From Methanolinea sp. UBA477 (GTDB lineage Archaea > Halobacteriota > Methanomicrobia > Methanomicrobiales > Methanospirillaceae): a DNA stretch of 9,052 nucleotides. Location: assembly GCA_002509485.1 (NCBI GenBank), contig DAWO01000056.1, positions 1-9,052 of the forward strand, given 5' to 3'. A program made the translations under genes and the position numbers. Below the pieces are notes generated by a model, which saw nothing but the letters and a program-made list of their open reading frames with translations, had not been told where the DNA came from and did no database searches. Shown in pieces: positions 1 through 6,519 of the stretch (position 1 is the stretch's first letter; every line of letters begins with the position of its first letter).

Positions 1-719
1 CTGGCCCGGACGGCATATGGGGGCACCGATGTCTGGCCATAGGCGTTCCGCAGCACATCAAGAAAGAGTCGCCCCTTCCTCTTCTCCTTGCGTATCTCGG
101 CGGTCAGTCTGTCGGGATGGCGCCGTTCGAGGATTCCGGCCATCTTTATCGCAATCTCCCGTACCCTGTCAAACGGGATGACCGGCTCGATGGGGACGAT
201 GAGATGGAGCCCACGGGAGCCGGTTGTCATGACGCAGGGAGAGAGATCTATCTCACCCAGGAAGTCGCGGACAAGAAACGCCGCCGCCCTCACGGGCTCA
301 AACCCGGTACCGGGAGGATCGAGGTCTATTACGAGCTTGTCCGGGCAGTCCAGGCTCCCTTCCCGCGAGAGCCAGGCATGGGGGGTGATGCATCCCTGGT
401 CGGCAAGATAGACCAGTGTCGCTGCCGATTCGACGACGACCTGGTCCTGGGAACCGCCCTCGACCAGGTCCACCTCTGCCCGGTGGATCCAATCCGGGAA
501 GTATTTCGGGACCTCTTTCTGGTAGAATCCCTCCTCCCCGATCCCGTCCGGGAACCGCTCCATCGAGACAGGCCGGCCTGCAAGGTGCGGGAGGATGGTT
601 TCGGCGATCCGTTGATAATACTCGATGATATCCCCCTTGGTGATCCCCGCATCGGGAAAGAGGATCTTGTCGGTATTCGAGACCTCGATCTCGTGGCCAT
701 CGGGGCGTATGACAGTCAT
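1..719 (-). CDS. ligD: LigD-type NHEJ polymerase/primase (PolDom), C-terminus cut by window edge
   Basis: An archaeo-eukaryotic primase-superfamily polymerase of the LigD PolDom type. In this family it fills or extends broken DNA ends, preferring ribonucleotides, before ligation in non-homologous end joining. 239 codons are visible and the frame is still open at base 1; the family is usually close to 290-300 residues, so about 50-60 are missing. Visible motifs are the catalytic aspartates in DLDPPG (D132, D134), TTGSRGLHL (166-173, the nucleotide-binding SGSKGLH-type motif) and the third acidic residue in FLDVLRN (D221), followed by PPYAVRA, typical of the late PolDom. An upstream GCITPHAWLSR stretch (109-119) is also characteristic. 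The ATG start (719-717) overlaps the TGA of the upstream ligase gene (718-716) as ATGA, so the two are almost certainly cotranscribed and translationally coupled. In bacteria the polymerase and ligase are fused in LigD; separate genes are the known archaeal arrangement. The gene symbol is by homology to the LigD polymerase domain only. Confidence 0.92.
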   Translation of the reverse strand, partial: MTVIRPDGHEIEVSNTDKILFPDAGITKGDIIEYYQRIAETILPHLAGRPVSMERFPDGIGEEGFYQKEVPKYFPDWIHRAEVDLVEGGSQDQVVVESAATLVYLADQGCITPHAWLSREGSLDCPDKLVIDLDPPGTGFEPVRAAAFLVRDFLGEIDLSPCVMTTGSRGLHLIVPIEPVIPFDRVREIAIKMAGILERRHPDRLTAEIRKEKRKGRLFLDVLRNAYGQTSVPPYAVRA

Positions 720-1732
720 GCCCGTGGTCTCTCCCGCACGACATCTTTCGCCGGCTTGTCATCGCGGAGCCCCAGGTACCGGGGGTGGCGAAGCTTTCCG
801 TCCTCTGTCCACTCGGTGAAGGCGACCTCGCAGACCAGTTCAGGGGTGACGAAATGCTCCCCCTTCTCCGGGCGATCCTTGGCTGTAAACGGCGAGGTCT
901 TCCGCTCTCTCGATGAGAGACGGTCGGCGAGGTCCTGTAATGTCTCGTCGTCGAACCCTGTTCCCACCTTACCGGCATAGATGAGGCGATCGTCTTTGTA
1001 GTACCCGATCAGCAGGGCGCCGAACCCGATACGGCTCCCTCCTGGTTCCGTGTATCCGCCGATGACAAACTCCTGCCGGTGCACGCACTTGAACTTGAGC
1101 CAGTCTGTCGATCGCCTGCGCAGGTAGCGTCCCGTTGCCCGCTTGGCGATTATTCCCTCCCAGCCCTTTCTGCAGGCCTCGTGGTAGTATTCCACCCCGT
1201 TTTCACTCCGGTGCTCCGTGTAACGCAGGGGATCTTCAAAGGAGATCAGATTTTTCAGGATATCCTTCCGGGTGAGAAGCTCGAGGGAGCAGAGATCAAA
1301 GCCATCAAGGTACATCAGGTCAAAGAGGTAGAGATACACGGAAACATCACTCCTCCTGGCCTTTTTCCTCTCCCGGATCTGCATGCGATCCTGCAGCCGG
1401 GAGAAACTGGTGACTTCCCCTTCAAAAGCCACGATCTCGCCATCTGCGATGAAATTGGCTTCAACAGCCTCGCAAAACGCATCCTCGAGTTCCGGGTAGG
1501 TATTGTTGAGCGTCTTTTCGTTCCGGGACATCAACCTGACTGATCTCCCTTCCCGAAAGACAAGGCACCGTTCGCCATCGAATTTCCGCTCGAAGATCCA
1601 ATCCCCATCGGAAAATCGCCTGTCTGTAAGGGTGGCAAGCATCGGCTCCATGAAACCCGGCTGATCCTCTGATACCAGTTTTCCCTTCTTCTCGTCTGGT
1701 AGGCCTTCAAGCAGGGGATGCACAGCAATCAT
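716..1732 (-). CDS. ATP-dependent DNA ligase (LigD ligase-domain type)
   Basis: A 338-residue ATP-dependent DNA ligase of the NHEJ/LigD class, which seals nicks through a lysyl-AMP intermediate. The order is a short N-terminal tail (1-27), FMEPMLATL (27-35, the conserved entry to the adenylation domain), motif I KFDGER with adenylated lysine K50, motif III near YLFDLMYLDG (135-144), motif IV EGIIAKR (192-198), motif V DWLKFKC (210-216), then an OB-fold domain (about 219-338) ending with HPRYLGLRDDKPAKDV (317-331). There is no nuclease or polymerase domain in the same chain, and the size fits a stand-alone catalytic core. The ATG at 1732 has no clear Shine-Dalgarno; M28 (1651) is an alternative that would keep all catalytic motifs. 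The 3' end overlaps the polymerase gene by 4 bp (ATGA). This is distinct from the replicative archaeal Lig1, which is longer and has an N-terminal DNA-binding domain. It is most likely an end-joining or repair ligase partnered with the polymerase. A Ku gene is not in the window. Confidence 0.93.
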   Translation of the reverse strand: MIAVHPLLEGLPDEKKGKLVSEDQPGFMEPMLATLTDRRFSDGDWIFERKFDGERCLVFREGRSVRLMSRNEKTLNNTYPELEDAFCEAVEANFIADGEIVAFEGEVTSFSRLQDRMQIRERKKARRSDVSVYLYLFDLMYLDGFDLCSLELLTRKDILKNLISFEDPLRYTEHRSENGVEYYHEACRKGWEGIIAKRATGRYLRRRSTDWLKFKCVHRQEFVIGGYTEPGGSRIGFGALLIGYYKDDRLIYAGKVGTGFDDETLQDLADRLSSRERKTSPFTAKDRPEKGEHFVTPELVCEVAFTEWTEDGKLRHPRYLGLRDDKPAKDVVRERPRA

Positions 1733-1913
1733 TGTAGCGGGTAGCGGGAAGAGGCAAATGTGTTTTGGTTCCGGACAGGTGATGAGACCGGAGATGGCCG
1801 GCCAAATGACGCTGTTTGATGAGTAAACGCCAGGGATCTTCGGGTGGAGAGATCAGGGAAACAGACAGTCTGCGTCAGGATAGGACCACTTAAACACCGT
1901 CAGAAGCTTTTTT

Positions 1914-1930
1914 CAAAAACCTATATGTAG
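1914..1930 (+). promoter_or_regulatory. Archaeal BRE/TATA promoter for the dodecin gene
   Basis: The A-rich stretch CAAAAAC (1914-1920) followed by CTATATG (1921-1927) looks like a BRE plus TATA box. At the usual archaeal spacing of about 25 bases, transcription would begin near 1950. That would leave a leader of roughly ten bases containing TTAGAGGAG before the ATG at 1960. Confidence 0.6.
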
Positions 1931-1954
1931 TGGCGCGGAGATGGTAGTATTTAG

Positions 1955-1959
1955 AGGAG
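1955..1959 (+). promoter_or_regulatory. Ribosome binding site with ambiguous start choice
   Basis: AGGAG directly abuts the ATG at 1960 with no spacer, whereas the TTG at 1969 (codon 4 of the longer frame) is spaced by nine bases. The spacing favours the TTG start or initiation on a very short leader. The sequence alone does not decide. Confidence 0.5.
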
Positions 1960-2196
1960 ATGAAAAAATTGGCAGAATTATTTAATCCCACCCTTGCGAA
2001 AGTGATCGAGGTAATCGGAAGTTCGACCATCAGCTGGGAGGACGCGGCGAACAATGCCGTAAAGCAGGCCGCAGAGACACTCAGGAACATCAGGGGAGTC
2101 TGGCTGAAGGAGTGTACGGCGAAGGTCGAGAATGGAAGGATCGTCGAATATCGTGCGAACGTGAAAATTTCGTTTATCCTGGAGAAGGAGGATTAA
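1960..2196 (+). CDS. Dodecin-like flavin-binding protein
   Basis: A 78-residue member of the dodecin family. These small proteins form hollow dodecamers that bind flavins (riboflavin, FMN or lumichrome) and are thought to buffer or store flavin. The diagnostic core runs from AKVIEVIG (13-20) through SWEDAANNAV (25-34) and RNIRGVWLKE (42-51) to NVKISFIL (67-74), giving the beta-alpha-beta-beta layout of the fold. W48 lies about where the flavin-stacking tryptophan sits. The glutamine that contacts flavin in characterised dodecins appears to be replaced by R65 (EYRANV). Family members usually start just before the AKVIE-like strand, so about ten extra N-terminal residues are present. AGGAG (1955-1959) directly abuts the ATG at 1960, which is too close for normal Shine-Dalgarno use; the in-frame TTG at 1969 lies nine bases beyond it and could be the real start. 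It is probably monocistronic. Confidence 0.88.
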   Translation: MKKLAELFNPTLAKVIEVIGSSTISWEDAANNAVKQAAETLRNIRGVWLKECTAKVENGRIVEYRANVKISFILEKED

Positions 2197-2206
2197 TCCC
2201 TCTCCT

Positions 2207-2314
2207 CAGGCTGGGACACAAGTAGAAAATGAGCCGGCTGCTTATAAAGGTCAGAAGGAAATAACTCCAATTAGGGATCCTTTCGCGGCACCCGCGGGGT
2301 TATGTCCCAGCCTG
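2207..2314. repeat. 108-bp element bounded by 15-bp inverted repeats (candidate structured RNA or MITE-like element)
   Basis: The left arm CAGGCTGGGACACAA (2207-2221) is the reverse complement of the right arm TTATGTCCCAGCCTG (2300-2314) except for one base, with 12 consecutive pairs at the outer end. The interior holds a small hairpin CGCGG/CCGCG (2284-2288 with 2292-2296), the palindrome AGCCGGCT (about 2231-2238), a possible AAGGA/TCCTT pairing (about 2254-2258 with 2278-2282) and a TATA-like TTATAAA. A six-T run (2324-2329) begins ten bases after the right arm, as in an archaeal oligo-T terminator. The tetranucleotide TCCT flanks both ends (2203-2206 and 2315-2318), which could be a short target duplication or chance. 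It lies 10 bp past the dodecin stop, so it may be the structured 3' untranslated region of that gene, an independent small RNA, or a non-autonomous mobile remnant. No known RNA family was recognised. Confidence 0.55.
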
Positions 2315-2323
2315 TCCTGTATC

Positions 2324-2329
2324 TTTTTT
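2324..2329 (+). terminator. Oligo-T terminator after the dodecin gene/inverted-repeat element
   Basis: A run of six T within ATCTTTTTTCCC shortly after the 15-bp inverted repeat. Archaeal RNA polymerase terminates at T-tracts, so this is a plausible end for the dodecin transcript or for a small RNA made from 2207 onwards. Confidence 0.4.
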
Positions 2330-2389
2330 CCCGCCTACGTGACACTTCGCTGCTCACATGATCTTCGGACGGTCCTCCAGACGTCCTGG

Positions 2390-2412
2390 CATGCTTTTAT
2401 GAAGCAAGCATG
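2390..2412. other. Hairpin CATGCTT/AAGCATG between convergent genes
   Basis: Seven-base arms at 2390-2396 and 2406-2412 enclose a nine-base loop, in the gap between the dodecin gene (plus) and the PNPOx-like gene (minus). There is no T-run directly after it on either strand, so a role as terminator is only possible. Confidence 0.3.
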
Positions 2413-2465
2413 GAAAGGGACACGATCCCGTCTCCTTACACTGTGTCTTTCTTCGTCTTTTCAGG

Positions 2466-2885
2466 TTAAACAGACTGCTCCCATCCCTGGCCCATGTCGA
2501 TGAGCGGCCGGATCTCGATGATCTCGAATTTTACTGCGGCATCCATCATGTTTGCCGCCGCTTCACCGGCCACCCGTGCTAACTGGCTCTTGAGCCCGTC
2601 CAGGAGCGGTCCCGACGTCGCAAGTTCCATCCGTTTCAGGTAGACACGGACGCCTTTCCAGTCGGTCATCGTCTCACCCGGTTCCATGATGAGGAAGACG
2701 GCATACGGATTCTCCTGGAGATTCGCAAGCGTCCGGTTCTTCCCAAGGCCCATTACGACGGTCTTTTCGTCGATCATGTGCGGAGAGCCGAAAACTGCGG
2801 AATCGACCTTTCCGTCCTTTCCAGCGGTCGAAAGCGTTCCAATCCTTGGTGATTTGTTGAAGTACTCCATCAGTTTCGAAGACAT
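2466..2885 (-). CDS. PNPOx-like (FMN split-barrel) family protein
   Basis: A 139-residue protein that looks like the pyridoxamine 5'-phosphate oxidase-like split-barrel superfamily. Members bind FMN (some F420 or heme) and mostly have unknown substrates. Supporting features are the opening RIGTLSTAGKDGKVDSAVFGSP (14-35), in which the first strand and turn carry small residues, then VVMGLGKNRTLANLQENP (43-60) with the typical 'N-x-R-T-x-x-N-L-x-x-N-P' pattern, and AVFLIM (62-67). It is too short and too divergent to be assigned as a true PdxH vitamin B6 oxidase. AGGAGG (2893-2898 on the minus strand) lies seven bases before the ATG and fixes the start. The gene stands alone, convergent with the dodecin gene. 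Substrate and cofactor are not shown by the sequence. Confidence 0.82.
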   Translation of the reverse strand: MSSKLMEYFNKSPRIGTLSTAGKDGKVDSAVFGSPHMIDEKTVVMGLGKNRTLANLQENPYAVFLIMEPGETMTDWKGVRVYLKRMELATSGPLLDGLKSQLARVAGEAAANMMDAAVKFEIIEIRPLIDMGQGWEQSV

Positions 2886-2892
2886 TCAATAG

Positions 2893-2898
2893 CCTCCT
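2893..2898 (-). promoter_or_regulatory. Strong Shine-Dalgarno of the PNPOx-like gene
   Basis: A perfect AGGAGG on the minus strand, seven bases upstream of the ATG at 2885-2883. It decides the start codon. Confidence 0.75.
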
Positions 2899-2899
2899 C

Positions 2900-3268
2900 T
2901 GGTACCTGTCTCTATTCTCTGTCCTCAAGAATGTTTTGCCGGGCAAAGAGTGGAGCAGATCCCTGGGTCCGGCAACTCCCTGTTTCGGACGGATATCTGT
3001 TATAGATCCATCGCAGGCAGAATCAGCTGAATGATTCCGGTTCTCTCTTCAGAATATGCCCGTCCCAATGTGAAGGAGGGTTTTATGGCTCTCGCACAAT
3101 CCTCTATTACAGCCAGGAAGGGTATTCTCCTGCCCGGGAGACCGGGCGGGTATTTGAGAACCTGATCAAAGGAACTGGTCCATTTTCGTGTATCAGCAGG
3201 ATTGCCTGTCCCAAAAAGGATCCTGGGATTGGTCAGAATGCCGGGAAAAATAGTGATTGTTCGGGATT
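2900..3268. other. Intergenic stretch without a convincing gene
   Basis: About 370 bp between the PNPOx-like and PEGA-like genes. A short plus-strand reading begins with GAAGGAGGG and ATG at 3085 but stops after 26 codons. A second plus frame across 3090-3270 contains SRTILYYSQEG, vaguely like the first strand and phosphate loop of flavodoxins, without further support. A GC-rich hairpin (CCCGG/CCGGG) lies near 3132-3147. No RNA gene, promoter or repeat could be supported. Confidence 0.4.
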
Positions 3269-3977
3269 TTACTGCTTTCGCAAGACAGCCATGACCAGCA
3301 CCGCCCCTGCAAGTGCGAAGATGGCAGTATCCATTGAAAGCCGGGCTTTCGTGGTGTGTGCAGGCGCCTGGTTCAGTGTCGCATACAGGTCGACAGTCTC
3401 TCCTTTTCCGGGATACGAGCTGACAGGCTCGGTAAAGGTCGTATACCCGGCCTTGCTCACCGTGTAGGTCTGGTATGGGGTTCCGGTCGTATAAACAACC
3501 GGGACGGATAGTTCTCCACCCGAGATATCGCCCTTGTAGTCGTTGTCGAAGTACACGGCGGCGCCGTCAACGTTGCAGTGAACCAGGTACCAGCCCGGGT
3601 CTCCCCCGATGACGGCCGGCTGGGTGGACTCGGTCGGGTTCAGTGTCGCATACAGGTCCCTGCTCTCGCCCTTGGCGGGAACGCCAGGAACGTCGGCACT
3701 GTAGGTGGTATACCCGTCCTTGCTCACCGTGTAGGTCTTGTAGGGTGTGCCTGTTGTGTAGACCGGGACGTTGAGTACTCCCACGGAGATCTCTCCCTTG
3801 TAGTCGTCGTCGAAGTATACCGAGGCACCGTCAACGTTACAGTGGACCCACGTACCAGCCCTGGTCGCCGCCGATCATCTCTGTTGCCGAAACAGGAGCT
3901 GCAAACGAGAGGACCACCAGGAATACCACAAGTGCACTGGTGGAAAAGATTCCTGCTCCGAGTAATCTTTTATTCAT
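3269..3977 (-). CDS. Secreted membrane-anchored repeat protein, PEGA-like (frameshifted at 3847-3849)
   Basis: Read as one gene, this encodes about 235 residues. It begins with MNKRLLGAG and a hydrophobic signal peptide ending near AAPVSATE, followed by two tandem repeats of about 88 residues. Each repeat starts GGD(Q/P)GWY, continues VHCNVDGA and VYFD(D/N)DYKG, then YTTGTPY, YTVSK, GYTT and DLYATLN. The chain ends with a membrane segment MDTAIFALAGAVLVMAVL and basic RKQ. DGAxVYFDxDYKG plus a later GYTT matches the PEGA-domain pattern common in surface proteins of Methanomicrobiales, so an extracellular anchored surface protein is inferred. The frame is broken: the first repeat reads TAC GTG GGT CCA CTG TAA, whereas removing one G from the GGG (plus-strand CCC, 3847-3849) restores VHCNVDGASVYFDDDYKG exactly as in repeat two. 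The intact downstream part alone (to the GTG at 3784) lacks a signal peptide and is not a credible gene. No strong Shine-Dalgarno precedes the ATG at 3977. Confidence 0.78.
3353..3880 (-). repeat. Two tandem coding repeats, unit about 264-267 bp
   Basis: The sequence around GTCAACGTT recurs at 3566-3575 and 3830-3839, a shift of 264 bp. GTTCAGTGTCGCATACAGGTC recurs at 3371 and 3638, a shift of 267 bp, which implies one codon of length difference between the units. The high DNA identity indicates a recent internal duplication of the 88-residue PEGA-like module or ongoing homogenisation. Outer boundaries are approximate. Confidence 0.75.
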
Positions 3978-4053
3978 ACGTCACATTTCAGTGATGAATC
4001 ATGTAATACCTTTTTTTCATTGCAGTGTTTCCGGTGGTGGAAGGGGACGATCC

Positions 4054-4284
4054 TTATTTCTTCAGCGCCGATCCCTTCACCGAGAATGACCCGCCATGCA
4101 GGATGATCCATGGCCCCTCCTCCACGCCTATATGCTGCTCGCACGGGCAGTACACCTGGTCTCCGGCCTTTTCGATATGGTCGCCGGTTATGCGGGTCTT
4201 CCAGCAGTGCAGGAGTTTTCCCTTACCGATATTCTGGTACCAAAAGAACCTCCGGCCGCAGGAGGCACAGTGGATGGAGATCAT
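4054..4284 (-). CDS. Small Cys-rich putative zinc-binding protein
   Basis: A 76-residue protein when read from the ATG at 4284. It starts MISIHCASCG and has a CxxC pair (C6, C9), GKGKLLHCWKTRI (21-32) with C27, and a CPC pair (C46, C48) with H51 nearby. This spacing suggests a small zinc ribbon or knuckle. No enzyme motif is visible, and the function is not recognised. The frame stays open upstream to a GTG at 4365, giving 103 residues, but the added part (STRDTDYFGSKCDCFVS) looks less protein-like and there is no ribosome site for either start. It lies 117 bp downstream of the amidohydrolase stop on the same strand and could share that transcript. Small zinc-ribbon proteins of this kind are common among uncharacterised methanogen genes. 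Confidence 0.6.
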   Translation of the reverse strand: MISIHCASCGRRFFWYQNIGKGKLLHCWKTRITGDHIEKAGDQVYCPCEQHIGVEEGPWIILHGGSFSVKGSALKK

Positions 4285-4401
4285 GGGAATGAACGGATTG
4301 CGATTTTGAGATACGAAGCAATCACATTTACTTCCAAAATAATCTGTGTCCCGTGTTGAAATCACACCAATAGCAGTCCCTCGGAAAAATATCGGGTCGA
4401 T

Positions 4402-6519
4402 TCATCCCATATCCGGTTCAACACGGCTGTCATATGTGATCGAACCATCACAGATGGTCATGTATATGCCTATCCGCGAAAGATCGTCTCTCTCCAGATC
4501 ACAGAGATTGCCTGACAGGAGGACGATATCGGCCATCATCCCGGGGCCAATTTTTCCCCTGCAGTTCGCCGCGTACTCGATGGTCGCCGGATTCGTGGTA
4601 TATGCATCGATCGCCTGCTTTAGTGGTATACTCTGAACCCTGCCGCCGGTCGTCCAGGGCTTCCTGGTAATCGCATGGTGTACCGCCTGGCGGGTGTCAC
4701 AGGAAACGATAGGCCAGTCGCTGCCATATACCAGGATTGCACCATTTTCCGACAGATCCCTCCAGGCGAAGGCTGTATCCCAGTTCTTCTCCGGGACCTT
4801 CGAATGCCATATGGTCATCGGGGGTCTTTCATGGAGTGGTTGCATTGATGCAACAACGTGTGCCGCGCCGAACCGCTGTATATCCCGCGGGGTACACATC
4901 TCGATATGCTCAATCCGGTGTGTAACAAGGTGGCCCCTCTCTCTGTCGATCCTCGCATGCTTCTGGCGGGCACACTCTATTGCGTCAAGCATTGAGCGTA
5001 CGGACGCATCTCCTATGGAATGTGCCGCAACCTGGATACCCAGCATGTCGGCGAGCTGGACCAGTGCATCGAGTTCCTGCTGATTGAATTCCGGTATTCC
5101 TTCACCGGGCTCCTGGTCGAGACGGTATGCCGTATCCTTTTCGATCACACCATCCATGAAGATTTTCACCGTGTTGCACCTCACCTTGCAGCCGGGATCG
5201 AGGTAATCCGGTAGACTCTCCTTCTTGTGAGGATTATCCCGCTTCAGGTGTGGTTCGACATGGATCGTCATGGTTGTATCATGTATCAGTTCCGACCACT
5301 CCAGGATTTTTTCCAGGATCGGATACTCCTCACCATGGGTTTTGACCAGCTTTCCGAGGGCCCGGTGCCTTCTATCTCCTATGTAGTCAAGTTGCCCGGT
5401 CAGAAAATCGTGAAGATCTGCAGCAGTCATCTCCTGACTTCGTGCCTTTGCCAGGGCACGTTGAACCCGGTGGGCCAGGATGACATCCTCCAGCATGTTC
5501 CAATCGGCAATCGATGACACCGATGCATTGATCCGGACGGGGAGCCTTCCCTGTTGCTCGAGCTCCAGGGCCATGATAAGAAAAGAGAGATCCTCGGCCG
5601 GATGGGACAGCCCCATTCGGTGCACGCTGGTGAATCCCAGCCGGGCGAGATCCTGACAGGCCAGTTGAAGGTTTCTCAATCGTGATTCGATTGACCCGGG
5701 ATATGTTGACTGCAGGCGGCTTTCAACCAGGAAATAAACCTCGGGCTCCCGAAATTCTCCACTCGGGATCTTGTCCGGTCCGAGGATTATGTTGCCATCG
5801 AGGTCCAGCATTTCGAGGAGTGGCGGATATGGCGGCATGGCATGCAACAGCCCGGCCATCTCTATTGCTTTCGTATTCGCCCAGGCGGTGTGAAGGTCAT
5901 GGGCATAGACAAAGACCGGTTTATCAATGATTATTCCATCGAGAAACCGCCGGGCATCAACAGATGGAATGATCGGCGGATCGAGGTAATGGATACCATA
6001 CACATACAGGACCGGCGCATCGGGATTCGCCCGATTATAATCGAGAAGGCGATCCCTGAATGCATCGGCAGACCGGATTTCTTCCATGTCGCACCCGTCC
6101 AGCCTCTGCGCCGCAGACATGAGGTGCAGGTGTGAATCACAGAAACCGGGCAGGGCGATGCAGCCTTCTGCATCGATAACAGTTGTTTTTTCGGTGATTA
6201 TTCTCGAGATTGTGCCCGGATCGCCCACACGGAGGATGATATTTCCCCGAATGGCAATATACTGCGTTGATTTCTCCTCTTCACCATACACGACAACGTT
6301 CTTCAATACGAGATCGGCCGGCTCTCCGGGATCGTATTGCAGAGATGGTTCCAGGAGGGAGTACGTATCCGGTTTATAGATATCGATATTGAGCGATTTC
6401 TTATCGGCCCTGAAGAGATCAGGTTGGAGTTTCAGGAGCTTTGAATAGAATGCCATTGATGGATGCTTTGAAAACGTCATCATATATCCCGCTGAGAATA
6501 TGCCTGTTTCACTCCCCAT
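4402..6519 (-). CDS. Amidohydrolase family protein, YtcJ-like (Amidohydrolase_3), with insertion
   Basis: A metal-dependent hydrolase of the amidohydrolase superfamily, probably acting on an amide, imine or ester bond in a small cytoplasmic substrate that cannot be named from sequence. From the first ATG it has 705 residues. The metal site is visible: HLH in GFCDSHLHL (H130, H132), VKIFMDG with the candidate carboxylated lysine K452, AAHSIGD (H500), HRIEHIE (H538) and GSDWPI (D601). A small beta-sandwich flanks the barrel (about 68-120 and 655-697). The family is usually about 530-570 residues; the excess comes from an N-terminal tail of about 65 residues and a charged, mostly helical-looking insertion around 345-430 between PVRINA and VKIFMDG. 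A TATA box ends at the ATG at 6519, so that codon would lie upstream of the transcript start; M13 (6483) or M14 (6480) is the more likely start. No signal peptide is seen. It is divergent from the ABC1/UbiB-family gene. Confidence 0.88.
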   Translation of the reverse strand: MGSETGIFSAGYMMTFSKHPSMAFYSKLLKLQPDLFRADKKSLNIDIYKPDTYSLLEPSLQYDPGEPADLVLKNVVVYGEEEKSTQYIAIRGNIILRVGDPGTISRIITEKTTVIDAEGCIALPGFCDSHLHLMSAAQRLDGCDMEEIRSADAFRDRLLDYNRANPDAPVLYVYGIHYLDPPIIPSVDARRFLDGIIIDKPVFVYAHDLHTAWANTKAIEMAGLLHAMPPYPPLLEMLDLDGNIILGPDKIPSGEFREPEVYFLVESRLQSTYPGSIESRLRNLQLACQDLARLGFTSVHRMGLSHPAEDLSFLIMALELEQQGRLPVRINASVSSIADWNMLEDVILAHRVQRALAKARSQEMTAADLHDFLTGQLDYIGDRRHRALGKLVKTHGEEYPILEKILEWSELIHDTTMTIHVEPHLKRDNPHKKESLPDYLDPGCKVRCNTVKIFMDGVIEKDTAYRLDQEPGEGIPEFNQQELDALVQLADMLGIQVAAHSIGDASVRSMLDAIECARQKHARIDRERGHLVTHRIEHIEMCTPRDIQRFGAAHVVASMQPLHERPPMTIWHSKVPEKNWDTAFAWRDLSENGAILVYGSDWPIVSCDTRQAVHHAITRKPWTTGGRVQSIPLKQAIDAYTTNPATIEYAANCRGKIGPGMMADIVLLSGNLCDLERDDLSRIGIYMTICDGSITYDSRVEPDMG

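Larger units (their letters stand above)
1733..1959. other. Divergent intergenic region between ligase (minus) and dodecin (plus)
   Basis: 227 bp between two divergently transcribed genes. A good TATA element for the plus-strand gene lies at its right end. On the minus strand upstream of the ligase there is an AT-richer patch near 1755-1767 but no convincing TATA box or ribosome binding site. A 10-bp palindrome TGGCCGGCCA sits at about 1795-1804. No coding region or RNA gene was recognised. Confidence 0.5.

Noticed and set aside
117..980. A 287-codon plus-strand open frame opposite the polymerase and ligase
   Set aside because: It lies antisense to two genes with full catalytic motifs, is rich in R, G, P and D, and has no family resemblance. 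It is a by-product of GC-rich coding DNA.
2207..2314. tRNA or known riboswitch in the inverted-repeat element
   Set aside because: No cloverleaf, no T-loop GGTTCRA-type sequence and no recognised riboswitch core are present.
2674..2946. 90-codon minus-strand frame overlapping the PNPOx-like gene start
   Set aside because: It is out of frame with the conserved protein and lacks a ribosome site; the AGGAGG belongs to the start at 2885.
3578..3994. Plus-strand open frame opposite the PEGA-like gene
   Set aside because: The minus strand has a signal peptide, repeats and a membrane anchor; this frame is a shadow.
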